Assembly (NCBI RefSeq): GCF_901212495.1
Contig: NZ_CAAKNY010000020.1
Location: 33,404 to 97,403 of the forward strand
Reading direction: 5' to 3'
DNA length: 64,000 bases
Source: Collinsella aerofaciens
Lineage (GTDB): Bacteria; Actinomycetota; Coriobacteriia; Coriobacteriales; Coriobacteriaceae
The notes under the pieces were generated by a model. It ran no database searches and was not told where the DNA came from. It was given only the letters and a program-made list of their open reading frames with translations. Numbering within the stretch: the stretch's first letter is position 1; the number at the start of each line of letters is the position of its first letter. Position numbers and translations under genes: made by a program. Shown piece by piece: positions 26,688 through 37,966 of this stretch.

Positions 26688-27939
26688 GGGAGGAGAAGCG
26701 GGATTGGCGGCCGAAGGATAGGGCGGTGTCGCCGAATTTGTCTCGGACGGCGTCGATGGCGACGGAGAGGTCGCGGCGGTCGCTGGATTGGGCTCCGCGG
26801 TCGTCGATTTCGCAGAACAGGTCGGTTTGGATACCGCCTTGGTGGTTGAAGTCGCTCATGCCGATACCCGCCAGACGCACGTGCATGCCTTCTTGCCAGA
26901 TATGGTCGAGCAGCTCGAGCGCTACGGCCACAAAGATATTCTCGTCGTCGGTGGGGTGGGGCAAGCGGCGCTGTGCCGTGCGTCCGCTGCCATACGAATA
27001 CTTGAGCTTGAGCGTTACGGTTCCGCCTGCCAGCCCCTGACGGCGCAGGCGGCGCCCAACCGACTCGCCGAGCAGCGCGATCGCCGCCTCAATGTCACCA
27101 CGGTCGGTTAAATCCTTCGCAAAGGTGCGCTCATTGCTCACCGATTTAACTTCACGCTCCTCATCCAGGCTGGTGACCTCGGATACTTCGAGTCCCAAAG
27201 CACGTTGACGCATGTACTCGCCATTCACGCCAAAGATTGCAGCCAGGGTGGACTCTGGCGCACGTGATAGCTCGCCGAGGGTGTAGATGCGCATGCGACG
27301 CAGCCGCTCCTCGGCCGAACGCCCGATTCCGCTCATGGCGGACACGGGCAGCGCAGCCAAAAACCGCTGTTCCGTACCGGGGCGCACAATGGTCAGGCCA
27401 AACGGCTTGTCGCGTTCGCTTGCGATCTTGGCCACGGTCTTGTTGCACCCAATGCCGATGGAGCACGTCACCCCCAGCGCCGCCACGCGATCACTGATAC
27501 GCCGCGCTACCAGCAGCGGATCCTCGGGCGCAAAGCGGCCCGGCGTAATATCGATAAAGGCCTCATCAATCGACACACGCTCTACGCGTGGTGTCTCATC
27601 GGCAAGAATCGCCATGACCTGCGCGCTCACCTCACGGTAGCGATCAAAGTGTCCGTGCGTCCAAATGGCCTGCGGGCACAGGCGCCGCGCCTCGGCCGAG
27701 GCCATGGCAGAATGCACGCCAAAGCGACGTGCCTCGTACGAACACGTGGACACAACGCCGCGGGAATCGGCATCGCCACCCACGATGAGCGGCTTGCCGC
27801 GCCATTCGGGATGATCGAGCATCTCCACGCTCGCAAAAAATGCATCGAGGTCCATCAGGCCCACCGCCGGACCCGTCCAGGGCGGCGGCGTGACGCCCGC
27901 AGCATCCTCATAACCGTATGTATGTTCGCGTCTTTCCAT
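26683..27939 (-). CDS. dinB: DNA polymerase IV (Y-family translesion polymerase)
   Basis: Error-prone lesion bypass polymerase, 418 residues. Catalytic carboxylates are visible in MDLDAFFASVE (near residue 29) and SIDEAFIDITP; CSIGIGCNKTVAKIAS follows, then the helix-hairpin-helix thumb and little-finger domain. The ATG at 27939 has no clear SD but a minus-strand TATACT lies at 27946-27951, only 6 bp upstream, suggesting a leaderless mRNA. An inner ATG at the MDLDAFF segment is an alternative. The stop codon falls inside a RAYT repeat, so the extreme C-terminus (no obvious clamp-binding motif) may have been altered by the insertion. Confidence 0.93.
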   Translation of the reverse strand: MERREHTYGYEDAAGVTPPPWTGPAVGLMDLDAFFASVEMLDHPEWRGKPLIVGGDADSRGVVSTCSYEARRFGVHSAMASAEARRLCPQAIWTHGHFDRYREVSAQVMAILADETPRVERVSIDEAFIDITPGRFAPEDPLLVARRISDRVAALGVTCSIGIGCNKTVAKIASERDKPFGLTIVRPGTEQRFLAALPVSAMSGIGRSAEERLRRMRIYTLGELSRAPESTLAAIFGVNGEYMRQRALGLEVSEVTSLDEEREVKSVSNERTFAKDLTDRGDIEAAIALLGESVGRRLRRQGLAGGTVTLKLKYSYGSGRTAQRRLPHPTDDENIFVAVALELLDHIWQEGMHVRLAGIGMSDFNHQGGIQTDLFCEIDDRGAQSSDRRDLSVAIDAVRDKFGDTALSFGRQSRFSSQ

Positions 27940-28055
27940 GTCATGAGTATACCGCGCAGCTCATGTGGGGTGCGTGGATGTGCTTGCAAATGGCGAATTC
28001 TTGTCTAAGATATGGATTTGCCCTCGACTCCACCGAAGAAGTTGGTCTCACGGAC

Positions 28056-28084
28056 TTCACCTGCCCGCGTCGATGGCGTATTAT
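28056..28084 (+). promoter_or_regulatory. Putative promoter of the rpsP operon
   Basis: TTCACC (28056-28061), 17-bp spacer, TATTAT (28079-28084). The rpsP TTG start is 56 nt downstream of the -10. Each hexamer is imperfect. Confidence 0.5.
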
Positions 28085-28140
28085 GTTCAACTGTTTGTTT
28101 GTAGTTGCAGCCTAAAGCTGCTTGGTTGGAGGAGTTTCCT

Positions 28141-28482
28141 TTGGCAGTCAAGATTCGCCTTGCTCGTCACGGCGCTAAGAAGCGTCCGTACTACCGTGTC
28201 GTCGTCGCCGATTCCCGCGCCCCGCGTGACGGTCGTATCATCGAGGAGGTTGGCCGCTACAACCCGATGACCGCCCCCAAGACCATCAACCTCGACCTGG
28301 AGAAGATTACTGACTGGCAGTCCAAGGGCGCTCAGCTCACCGACGCCGTCGCCGCTCTGGTCAAGGCCGCCAACGAGGGCGAGAAGACCGAGACCGTCGT
28401 CAAGAAGTCCAAGAAGCAGCTCGCCAAAGAGGCCGAGGCCGCTAAGGCTGCCGCTGAGGCCGCTGAGGGCGCCGAGGAGTAA
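28141..28482 (+). CDS. rpsP: 30S ribosomal protein S16
   Basis: A 113-residue small-subunit protein. From the TTG at 28141 (TGGAGGAG 7 nt upstream) the product begins as the canonical [21 protein letters not shown]. An Ala/Lys/Glu-rich C-terminal tail of about 30 residues extends beyond the compact S16 core. The frame is open upstream to 28105, but those residues precede the SD. First gene of rpsP-khpA-rimM-trmD-lepB. Confidence 0.97.
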   Translation: MAVKIRLARHGAKKRPYYRVVVADSRAPRDGRIIEEVGRYNPMTAPKTINLDLEKITDWQSKGAQLTDAVAALVKAANEGEKTETVVKKSKKQLAKEAEAAKAAAEAAEGAEE

Positions 28483-28485
28483 ATC

Positions 28486-28770
28486 GTGCCTGAGGTTGAC
28501 GCTGCACAGCTCGAGGGTGAGGCAATGCTCTCAGATCGCATCGCCGATCTCGTCGAATATCTCGTTGTTCAGATCGTCGACGACCCGGATTCCGTGAGCC
28601 TTGAGGTCATCGATGGTGACGACGCCTCCACGATTGAGGTTTCGGTTGCCGAGGATGACGTCGCTAAGGTCATCGGCCGTCGTGGCCGTACCATCAAGGC
28701 CATTCGCACGCTCGCCCGTGCGCTGGCCGCTCGCCTCGACACCGCTGTCGAGGTAGAGGTTCTAGGCTAG
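28486..28770 (+). CDS. khpA: KH-domain RNA-binding protein KhpA
   Basis: A small KH protein (94 residues from GTG) with the GxxG loop in VIGRRGRTIKAIRTL. KhpA (YlqC) partners KhpB in cell elongation and RNA binding in other Gram-positives. GTG 28486 has GGAG 6 nt upstream; ATG 28525 (81 residues, closer to the usual ~76) also has a good GAGGGTGAGG, so the start is ambiguous. It sits 3 nt after rpsP, the usual position. Confidence 0.92.
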   Translation: MPEVDAAQLEGEAMLSDRIADLVEYLVVQIVDDPDSVSLEVIDGDDASTIEVSVAEDDVAKVIGRRGRTIKAIRTLARALAARLDTAVEVEVLG

Positions 28771-28774
28771 GACC

Positions 28775-29296
28775 TTGAGGTCCCAGTACAAAAACATCGC
28801 CCGTGTGGTCAAGCCGCACGGAAGGAAGGGGGAGGTCCTCGCGCAGCCGCTGCGGGGGCTTCCTTCTGTATTGGAGCCGGGTATGCGTGTCGCCTTGACG
28901 CCGCCGGCGCTCAAGCGCGACCGTTTTTGCACGGTCGTGTCCGTTACCGATACGGGCGATGGCGATCTGGTCTCGTTTGAGGGCATAGATGACTTGACGG
29001 CCGCTGAGGGCATCACCGGATGCTATGTGCTGGCCAATCGTGACGACTTCGAGCTCGATTCGCTCGACGCCGTCTATGCCGACCTCATGGGTCGCGAGGT
29101 GGTCGACGAGCGCTTTGGTTCGCTCGGCACGATCGTTGAGATCATGTCGACGCCCGCCAACGATGTTTGGGTTGTCGAGGGTGATCGGTACGGCGAGGTG
29201 CTGATTCCCGTGATCGAGCAGGTTGTGCTCGATCTTCCCGACACAGGAGCAATTTCCGTCCACGTGATGGACGGCTTGATCGATATGGACAAGTAG
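28775..29296 (+). CDS. rimM: Ribosome maturation factor RimM
   Basis: A 16S processing factor for 30S head assembly, 173 residues. The N-terminal beta-barrel starts NIARVVKPHGRKGEV; the PRC-barrel half contains GSLGTIVEIMSTPANDVW and VLIPVIEQVV. The TTG start at 28775 has only a weak SD (CTAGGA) and lies 4 nt after khpA. Order rimM-trmD is near-universal. Confidence 0.95.
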   Translation: MRSQYKNIARVVKPHGRKGEVLAQPLRGLPSVLEPGMRVALTPPALKRDRFCTVVSVTDTGDGDLVSFEGIDDLTAAEGITGCYVLANRDDFELDSLDAVYADLMGREVVDERFGSLGTIVEIMSTPANDVWVVEGDRYGEVLIPVIEQVVLDLPDTGAISVHVMDGLIDMDK

Positions 29297-29306
29297 GGAG
29301 GAAAGC

Positions 29307-30065
29307 ATGCTGATTGAGACCCTTTCGGTCTTTCCCGAGATGTTTGAGCCCGTCATGTCCACGTCGATTTTGGGCCGCGCCCGCAAGGCCGGCCTTTTTG
29401 ATTTTAAGGCGTATAACCTGCGCGACTGGACGCACGACCGCCATCGCACCGTCGATGACGAGCCGTATGGCGGCGGGCAGGGCATGCTCATGAAGGTCGA
29501 GCCCATTGCCGAGGCCATCGAGGCCATCAGCTCCGAGGGTCCCAAGCCCACCGTGGTGTTCTTCACCCCCTGCGGGGAGCCCTTTACGCAGCATGTGGCC
29601 GAGCGCCTGCTCAAAAGCGAGCGCCTGCTGTTTGTGTGCAGCCGTTACGAGGGCGTCGACGAGCGCGCATATGCGTATGCCGATGAGCGTCTGTCGATCG
29701 GCGACTACGTGCTTACGGGCGGCGAGCTTCCCGCCATGGTCGTGGCCGACGCCGTCGTACGTCTGATTCCCGGAGCCTTGGGCGACGAGATGAGCAACGT
29801 GGACGAGTCCTTCTCGACTGCCGAGGACGGTGGCCTGCTCGAGTACGCGCAGTATACCCGCCCCGCCGAGTTCAATGGCGAGGGCGTGCCGCCCGTGCTC
29901 GTAAGCGGCGACCACGCCAAGGTCGATGCCTGGCGTCGCAAGAATGCCATCGAGCGCACCTGTCGCTGGCGTCCCGATCTGATCGAGACGGCGCGCCTTA
30001 CGCCCCAGGAGCGTGCGTACGCGCAGGAGATTCTGGACGCTTCCTATTCGCAGAGCGAGGAGTGA
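29307..30065 (+). CDS. trmD: tRNA (guanine-N1-)-methyltransferase
   Basis: Methylates G37 of tRNAs, preventing frameshifting. The 252-residue SPOUT-class protein has DEPYGGGQGMLMK, CSRYEGVDERA, the trefoil-knot SAM site SIGDYVLTGGELPAMV, and the C-terminal RPAEFNGEGVPPVL. ATG with GGGAGGAAA upstream; lepB follows by 2 nt. Confidence 0.98.
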   Translation: MLIETLSVFPEMFEPVMSTSILGRARKAGLFDFKAYNLRDWTHDRHRTVDDEPYGGGQGMLMKVEPIAEAIEAISSEGPKPTVVFFTPCGEPFTQHVAERLLKSERLLFVCSRYEGVDERAYAYADERLSIGDYVLTGGELPAMVVADAVVRLIPGALGDEMSNVDESFSTAEDGGLLEYAQYTRPAEFNGEGVPPVLVSGDHAKVDAWRRKNAIERTCRWRPDLIETARLTPQERAYAQEILDASYSQSEE

Positions 30066-30067
30066 GA

Positions 30068-30631
30068 ATGGTTCCATCGCAGCATTCTGCCCTGAGGGGC
30101 GCCTTTGAGTGGATCGTGGTCGTCGCGATTGCACTGGTTGCCACCTTCTTGATTCGCTCGTTTGTGATCGAGCCCTTTGTGGTGCCTACCGGTTCCATGG
30201 AGTCCACGATCGAAATCGGCGACCAGATCCTGGCGCAAAAGGTCAGCCTCGAGCTCGGGCAGCCCGTCAAGCAGGGCGATATCGTGGTGTTCCACAACCC
30301 CGATGCCACATCCGAGCATGACGTGCTGGTAAAGCGCGTCATCGCTACGGCCGGCCAGACGGTCGACCTGCGGGATGGCAAGGTCGTCGTCGATGGCCGG
30401 GCGCTCGATGAGGACTATACGACCGGTATGAGCTGGCCGCTTTCGGTCCAGGCTCCCGGCGCTCAGGTAAGCTATCCCTACACCGTTCCCGACGGGTGCG
30501 TGTGGGTGATGGGCGACAACCGCGAAAACTCTGCTGACTCGCGCTACTTTGGTCCCGTTGATCGCTCTGATTTGATCGCCGTGGCGCTTGTGCGCTACTG
30601 GCCGCTCAACCGTATCGGCGCGATCGACTAA
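30068..30631 (+). CDS. lepB: Signal peptidase I
   Basis: Membrane serine protease that removes signal peptides from exported proteins. The 187-residue product has one N-terminal membrane helix (about 12-32), the nucleophile Ser in VPTGSMESTIE, the general-base Lys in VLVKRVIATAGQ, and the box E motif GDNRENSADSR. ATG 30068 is chosen for its GAGGAG SD 6 nt upstream over the GTG at 30062. Position next to trmD and near rnhB matches common gene order. Confidence 0.96.
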   Translation: MVPSQHSALRGAFEWIVVVAIALVATFLIRSFVIEPFVVPTGSMESTIEIGDQILAQKVSLELGQPVKQGDIVVFHNPDATSEHDVLVKRVIATAGQTVDLRDGKVVVDGRALDEDYTTGMSWPLSVQAPGAQVSYPYTVPDGCVWVMGDNRENSADSRYFGPVDRSDLIAVALVRYWPLNRIGAID

Positions 30632-30690
30632 AAACCGCTATAGTACAGTACCTAACCGTGTAATCGTTTCGACGAGGGGATATTAGAGGC

Positions 30691-31602
30691 ATGAACGCTT
30701 CATCGCTTTCCTTCCAAGACATCATCCTGCGCCTCCAGCAGTACTGGGGCGAGCGGGGCTGCGTCATTATGCAGCCCTATGACTCCGAGGTCGGTGCCGG
30801 TACCTTCCATACCGCGACCACGCTGCGCTCGCTCGGTCCCGCCGAGTGGCGCACCTGCTATGCACAGCCCTGTCGCCGTCCCGCCGACGGACGTTACGGC
30901 GAGAACCCCAACCGCATGCAGCACTATTATCAGTTCCAGGTGCTCATCAAGCCCTCGCCGATCAACGCCCAGGAGCTCTACCTGGGGTCTCTTGCCGCTA
31001 TCGGTCTGGACCCCAACGACCATGACGTCCGCTTTGTCGAGGACGACTGGGAGAGCCCGACGCTCGGCGCCTGGGGTCTTGGCTGGGAGGTCTGGCTCAA
31101 CGGCATGGAGGTCACGCAGTTTACGTACTTCCAGCAGGTGGGCGGTATCGAGGTCGACCCCGTGCCCGTCGAGATCACCTATGGCCTGGAGCGCATCGCC
31201 ATGTATGCGCAGGGCGTCAACTCCGTCTACGATCTGGTGTGGAGCTACCTGCCTGACGGCACGCCCATGACCTATGGCGACGTGTTCCTGGAGAATGAGC
31301 GCGAGTTCAGCGCTTACAACTTTGAGGTCGCCAACGTCGAGATGATGCGTCAGAAGTTTGACGACTACGAGGCCGAGTGCCACTCCTGCCTGGAGCGCAA
31401 GCTGCCGCTGCCGGCATATGACTGCGTCATGAAGTGCAGCCATGCCTTCAACCTGCTCGATGCCCGCGGGGCGCTGTCCGCAGTCGAGCGCGCCAACTAC
31501 ATCCTGCGCGTCCGCGCCGTCGCCAAGGCGTGCTGCGAGGCCTATATGGCCGAGGTCGCCGGAATCAACGAGAATGCCGATCAGGAAGGCGAGGTGGCGT
31601 AA
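30691..31602 (+). CDS. glyQ: Glycyl-tRNA synthetase alpha subunit
   Basis: Catalytic subunit of the bacterial alpha2beta2 GlyRS, 303 residues. Class II features include [36 protein letters not shown] and [12 protein letters not shown]. The 59-nt gap after lepB holds a possible TATAGT at 30639-30644 but no T-box leader. Two-subunit GlyRS contrasts with the single-chain enzyme of most Actinobacteria. glyS follows after 3 nt. Confidence 0.98.
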   Translation: MNASSLSFQDIILRLQQYWGERGCVIMQPYDSEVGAGTFHTATTLRSLGPAEWRTCYAQPCRRPADGRYGENPNRMQHYYQFQVLIKPSPINAQELYLGSLAAIGLDPNDHDVRFVEDDWESPTLGAWGLGWEVWLNGMEVTQFTYFQQVGGIEVDPVPVEITYGLERIAMYAQGVNSVYDLVWSYLPDGTPMTYGDVFLENEREFSAYNFEVANVEMMRQKFDDYEAECHSCLERKLPLPAYDCVMKCSHAFNLLDARGALSAVERANYILRVRAVAKACCEAYMAEVAGINENADQEGEVA

Positions 31603-31605
31603 GCC

Positions 31606-33702
31606 ATGGCAGACGCTAAGGATTTCCTGTTTGAGATCGGTACGGAGGAAATGCCCTCTGCACCGCTGAACAATGCCGTCAAGCAGCTTGGCACCATGAT
31701 CGCCAAGGGTCTCGACGAGGCCGGTCTGGCCCACGGCGAGGTCCGCGTGATCTCGAGCCCGCGTCGCCTGGCTGCGCTCGTTGCCGACGTCGCCACCGCG
31801 ACCGATGAGGTTCACGAGGTCAAGCGCGGCCCCGCGGCCAACATCGCCTTTGACGCTGACGGTAATGCCACCAAGGCCGCCCAGGGCTTCGCCCGCAAGT
31901 GCGGTGTGGCTGCCGAGGACCTGGTTCGTCGCGAGGACACCGACGGTCGCGAGTATGTGTTCACCGAGAAGAACATTCCTTCCGCTCCGGCCACCCCGAT
32001 CCTGACGGCCCTGTGCGAGAAGACCATCGCCGGCCTGCAGTGGCCCAACTACCGCAGCCAGCGCTGGGGCCACGAGCACGCCACGTTCGTGCGTCCGGTC
32101 CGCTGGATCTGCTGCCTTTTGGGCGAGGACGTTGTACCCGTGTCGTTTGCCGACGTGACGAGCGGCAACACCACGCGTGGTCATCGCGTCCTGGGCCCCG
32201 GTGACCATGTGGTCGCCAGCCCCGACGTCTACGAGCAGGTGCTCGAGGATGCCGGCGTGCTCTCCGCCGAGCGCCGTCGCGAGGCCATCCTTGCCGGCAT
32301 CGCCGAGGTCGAGGCTGCCCGTCCTGGCTGCCACGTCGATACGCCCAAGAAGGTCTTTGAGGAGGTCATCAACCTCTGCGAGTGGCCGACGGTGCTCATC
32401 GGTACCTTCGACGAGGAGTTCCTCAAGGTCCCGCACGAGATCATCTGCGAGTCTATGCTCACCAACCAGCGCTACTTCCCGATTTATGACGGCGAGGGCA
32501 AGCTGACGCGTGAGTTCGTGGTCGTTTCCAACAGCAAGCCCGAGAATGCCGAGCGCGTGATCGACGGCAACGAGCGCGTCGTGCGCGCCCGCCTGGACGA
32601 CGCCAAGTTCTTCTACGAGGAGGATCTGAAGATCTCCCTTGACGAGTTCCGTGAGCGCCTGGCCAAGGTCGCCTTTCAGGAGAAGCTCGGTAGCGTGCTC
32701 GCCAAGTCCGAGCGTATTGAGCAGCTCGCGCTCGCTATTGCCCGCGAGGCTCACCTGGGTGCCCATCTTGCCGCCGACGCTGCTCGCGCCGCTCACCTGT
32801 GCAAGGCCGACCTGGTGTCCAACGCCGTCGTCGAGTTCACGAGCCAGCAGGGCGTGATGGGCGGTTACTACGCCTGCGCGATGGGGGAGAACGACGAGGT
32901 CGCCCACGCTATCCGCGATCACTATCGTCCCCGCTTTGCCGGCGACGAGCTGCCCGAGGGCACCGCTGGCTGCATCGTGGCCTGCGCCGACAAGCTCGAT
33001 ACCATTGCCGGCATCTTTGCCATCGGCGAGCCCCCGACCGGCTCTTCCGACCCGTACGCGCTGCGTCGTGCCGCCATCGGCATCATCAACATCCTGCGCG
33101 ACCGTCTGCCGATCGACCCCACGTCGCTCATCGACTTTGCGCTCGAGCTCTACAGTGAGCAGGGCATTGAGTTCGACGCCGCCGAGGTCGCCCAACAGGT
33201 CCGTGACTTCTTCCATGGCCGCCTGGTGAGCATGGCCCGCGACGAGAAGATCCCGGCCGATACCGTCGCTGCCGTCTCCGCGGTGCACATTATTGCCCCG
33301 TCGGTCTTCTTCGCCCGCTGCGCCGCCCTCGACGAGGCCCGCAAGAATGACGCCGAGACCTTCGACAACCTGGCGACCGCCTACGCCCGTGCCGCGCATA
33401 TTTCCAAGCCCGAGCTGGGCGCGGAGTACGACCGCGCCCTGATGGGCGAGGTCGAGCTTGCGCTTGCCGACGCCTCCGAGGCTGCTCAGACCGCCGTCGA
33501 TGTCGCTCTCGCCGCCGAGGATTACCCGGCTGCATTTGCCGCTCTGGCCGCCCTTCGCGCGCCCATCGACCGCTTCTTCGACGAGGTTATGGTCATGGAC
33601 AAGGACGAGCAGCTCCGCGATAATCGCCTTAAGCTGCTCAACCGCTTCGAGGCCGTTTTCTCCGGCATCGCCAACATCGGTGAGCTTGCCCGCAAAAAGT
33701 AA
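31606..33702 (+). CDS. glyS: Glycyl-tRNA synthetase beta subunit
   Basis: The tRNA-binding subunit, 698 residues, normal length. It begins with DFLFEIGTEEMPSAPL and contains MLTNQRYFPIYD, the HD-domain-like RAAHLCKADLVSNAVVEF, PSGSSDPYALRRAA-like region (PTGSSDPYALRRAAIG), and a helical anticodon-binding C-terminus ending in LNRFEAVFSGIANIGEL. Co-transcribed with glyQ. Confidence 0.98.
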   Translation: MADAKDFLFEIGTEEMPSAPLNNAVKQLGTMIAKGLDEAGLAHGEVRVISSPRRLAALVADVATATDEVHEVKRGPAANIAFDADGNATKAAQGFARKCGVAAEDLVRREDTDGREYVFTEKNIPSAPATPILTALCEKTIAGLQWPNYRSQRWGHEHATFVRPVRWICCLLGEDVVPVSFADVTSGNTTRGHRVLGPGDHVVASPDVYEQVLEDAGVLSAERRREAILAGIAEVEAARPGCHVDTPKKVFEEVINLCEWPTVLIGTFDEEFLKVPHEIICESMLTNQRYFPIYDGEGKLTREFVVVSNSKPENAERVIDGNERVVRARLDDAKFFYEEDLKISLDEFRERLAKVAFQEKLGSVLAKSERIEQLALAIAREAHLGAHLAADAARAAHLCKADLVSNAVVEFTSQQGVMGGYYACAMGENDEVAHAIRDHYRPRFAGDELPEGTAGCIVACADKLDTIAGIFAIGEPPTGSSDPYALRRAAIGIINILRDRLPIDPTSLIDFALELYSEQGIEFDAAEVAQQVRDFFHGRLVSMARDEKIPADTVAAVSAVHIIAPSVFFARCAALDEARKNDAETFDNLATAYARAAHISKPELGAEYDRALMGEVELALADASEAAQTAVDVALAAEDYPAAFAALAALRAPIDRFFDEVMVMDKDEQLRDNRLKLLNRFEAVFSGIANIGELARKK

Positions 33703-33736
33703 GCTAGCCTGCGCATAAGCGCAAAAGGAGCCCCGC

Positions 33737-34612
33737 ATGGATTGCCCGGTCACCGCTTGTCCCACCGTTATCGTTATCTCCGACTCGCTCGGTGATACCG
33801 CTTGTGAGGTGGTGCTTGCGGCGTCCGGGCAATTTGATGAAGGGGCTTTTCACGTTTTACGTCTGCCTAAGGTGAGCTCGATGGAGCAGGTCAAGTCGTT
33901 TGTGGGCCCGCGAATCGATGCCGACCATCGCGATATCGCCGTGTTCCATACCATCGTCGACCCGGCACTTCGTGCTCGCGTGCTCGACTACTTGGGCATG
34001 CTGCACATTCGCTCGGTCGACCTGATCGGCCCGTCGCTCGCGGTGCTGTCGTCGCTTATTGGCGTGCCGCCAAAAGGAGTGGCGGGTGTGATCCATAAGA
34101 CTGATGACAGGTATTTCCACCGCATCGAGGCCATGGAGTACTTTGTGGAGCACGATGACGGGCGCGGCTGCGATGACCTGTCTGGTGCCGATATCGTGCT
34201 GCTGGGTGTTTCTCGCACTTCCAAGACACCGCTGTCGATGTATCTGGCCTATCAGGGCTATAAGGTCGCCAACGTTCCGCTGGCCCACGGTATGGAGCCT
34301 CCCAAATCGATCTATGAGGTCGACCCGATGCGCCTGTTCGGCCTGATTTCGACGGTCGACGTAATCTCCGAGATTCGTGATAGCCGCCTAGGCGATGATT
34401 ACGCCCGTGCCGTTGCCGGCTCGTATGCCGAGCCCGAGAGCGTACGCAACGAGCTTGCTGAGGCGCGTACCCTCATGAAGCGCTTGGGCTGCTTTGTGGT
34501 GCGCACCGACGGTAAGGCAATTGAGGAGAGCGCTGCCGAGATCATCGCCCACCTCGAAGAGATCCAAGAAGCAAGGGCCCGCCGTGCCGCCTGCCGCGCT
34601 CAACAGCAGTAG
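33737..34612 (+). CDS. ppsR: PPDK regulatory protein (bifunctional kinase/pyrophosphorylase, DUF299)
   Basis: Controls pyruvate phosphate dikinase by ADP-dependent phosphorylation and phosphate-dependent dephosphorylation of a Thr next to the catalytic His. The 291-residue protein has the family start VIVISDSLGDTACEVV, HTIVDPALR, FHRIEAMEYFVEHDDG, and the P-loop GVSRTSKTPLSMYLA near residue 156. ppdK is the next gene downstream, which strongly supports PPDK rather than PEP synthase as the target. SD AAAGGAG. The symbol is used by analogy (ppsR/yqfL family). Confidence 0.92.
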   Translation: MDCPVTACPTVIVISDSLGDTACEVVLAASGQFDEGAFHVLRLPKVSSMEQVKSFVGPRIDADHRDIAVFHTIVDPALRARVLDYLGMLHIRSVDLIGPSLAVLSSLIGVPPKGVAGVIHKTDDRYFHRIEAMEYFVEHDDGRGCDDLSGADIVLLGVSRTSKTPLSMYLAYQGYKVANVPLAHGMEPPKSIYEVDPMRLFGLISTVDVISEIRDSRLGDDYARAVAGSYAEPESVRNELAEARTLMKRLGCFVVRTDGKAIEESAAEIIAHLEEIQEARARRAACRAQQQ

Positions 34613-34622
34613 TCCTTTCTGG

Positions 34623-34657
34623 GATGATTTTTCTGGGACGGGGATTAAAAAATCATC
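34623..34657 (+). repeat. 35-bp palindromic unit, family A
   Basis: Arms GATGATTTTT and AAAAATCATC, core CTGGGACGGGGAT. Compared with the RAYT unit 1 ends, the outermost pair changes from A-T to G-C on both arms together, a compensatory change. An exact inverted copy lies at 34666-34700. Confidence 0.88.
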
Positions 34658-34665
34658 CGGTACAT

Positions 34666-34700
34666 GATGATTTTTTAATCCCCGTCCCAGAAAAATCATC
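34666..34700 (-). repeat. 35-bp palindromic unit, family A, inverted partner
   Basis: Exact reverse complement of 34623-34657 over all 35 bases, 8 nt away (CGGTACAT). The pair has BIME-like architecture and no transposase of its own. Confidence 0.88.
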
Positions 34701-34703
34701 TGG

Positions 34704-34738
34704 GGTAGCTAAAATAGCCCCGTCCCAAATTAGCTACC
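34704..34738 (-). repeat. 35-bp palindromic unit, family B
   Basis: Minus-strand arms GGTAGCTAA and TTAGCTACC are perfectly complementary and enclose TTTGGGACGGGGCTATT; the palindrome extends one base further on each side (34703-34739). It lies only 3 nt from the family A pair and shares its core and length with it. Confidence 0.85.
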
Positions 34739-34845
34739 CAAAGAGACTGCTTGATAATAATACATGATAATGGTAAAGCGATTTAGCAGTTTTTATCGGT
34801 TTGACCTGCAATTATAATATAGTGGTATCTTCATAAGGTAACCAC

Positions 34846-34884
34846 CTTTACCTACCGTTTACCGCCAGTTTTAGCACGTTTACC
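34846..34884 (+). promoter_or_regulatory. Phased TTTACC repeats upstream of ppdK (candidate operator)
   Basis: CTTTACC (34846-34852), GTTTACC (34857-34863) and GTTTACC (34878-34884) start 11 and 21 bp apart, close to one and two helical turns, so they face one side of the DNA. The middle copy is part of ACCGTTTACCG (34854-34864), which occurs identically in front of adhE. No regulator is identified. Confidence 0.45.
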
Positions 34885-35006
34885 AAACCGCCCATCCTCT
34901 GCTCAAGCTTGCCTTAGTCCCGCCGTATAGTTCCCTCACGGCCCGCATCCGGCGGGTCGATTCGTTACCACGGTCGTGCGCGAGAGCGCATGGAAGGGGA
35001 AGTATC

Positions 35007-37757
<2,751 letters not shown>

Positions 37758-37869
37758 CGTTTTGAGTTTAGGCGCCTAGCGTAGGCCCCCTCATGCCACT
37801 CGTCTCGTTCGTGAGGCGGGCGGTTATCATGCGCGGGTTTTGTCTTTTTTTCTGCGTTCAAAATTGTTC

Positions 37870-37897
37870 TTGCGGCAGAAACCAGCGCGTGTATACT
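37870..37897 (+). promoter_or_regulatory. Promoter of rplS
   Basis: TTGCGG (37870-37875), 16-bp spacer, TATACT (37892-37897). The rplS ATG lies 69 nt after the -10. The 208-bp gap between ppdK and rplS otherwise holds a T-rich stretch around 37841-37860 and no coding sequence I can support. Confidence 0.6.
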
Positions 37898-37966
37898 CGA
37901 ATACGTTTGTTCAACTACGTGCCGGCCAAGGTGGTACGGCACCTCTAGAAGAGTAAGGAATTGCAC

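Larger units (their letters stand above)
34613..35006 (+). other. 394-bp non-coding region between ppsR and ppdK
   Basis: The first part holds three palindromic repeat units (34623-34739). The rest (34740-35006) is unusually AT-rich at its start and has TATAAT at 34813-34818 without a strong -35, an inverted repeat AAGGT-N4-ACCTT (34835-34848), and three direct copies of a TTTACC-type heptamer (34846-34884). CCCGC/GCGGG can form a hairpin near 34940-34960, and the ppdK SD (GGAAGGGG) is at 34992-34999. No ORF with coding character is seen. If transcription begins near 34825 the leader is about 180 nt. Confidence 0.7.

Noticed and set aside
30632-30690. T-box leader before glyQ (and likewise before proS)
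   Set aside because: The gap before glyQ is 59 nt and proS follows ispG with none; no T-box sequence or terminator is present.
30700-33765. A 1021-codon open frame on the minus strand opposite glyQ-glyS, and similar long antisense frames (2628-5501, 6037-8598, 22463-24340, 35982-37622, 55907-58585)
   Set aside because: They lie opposite well-identified genes with GC-rich third positions, have skewed composition rich in Gly, His, Arg or Val, and no family motif; they are codon shadows.
34623-34739. Clustered palindromic repeats as a CRISPR array
   Set aside because: There are only three units, in alternating orientation, with spacers of 8 and 3 nt and no cas genes.
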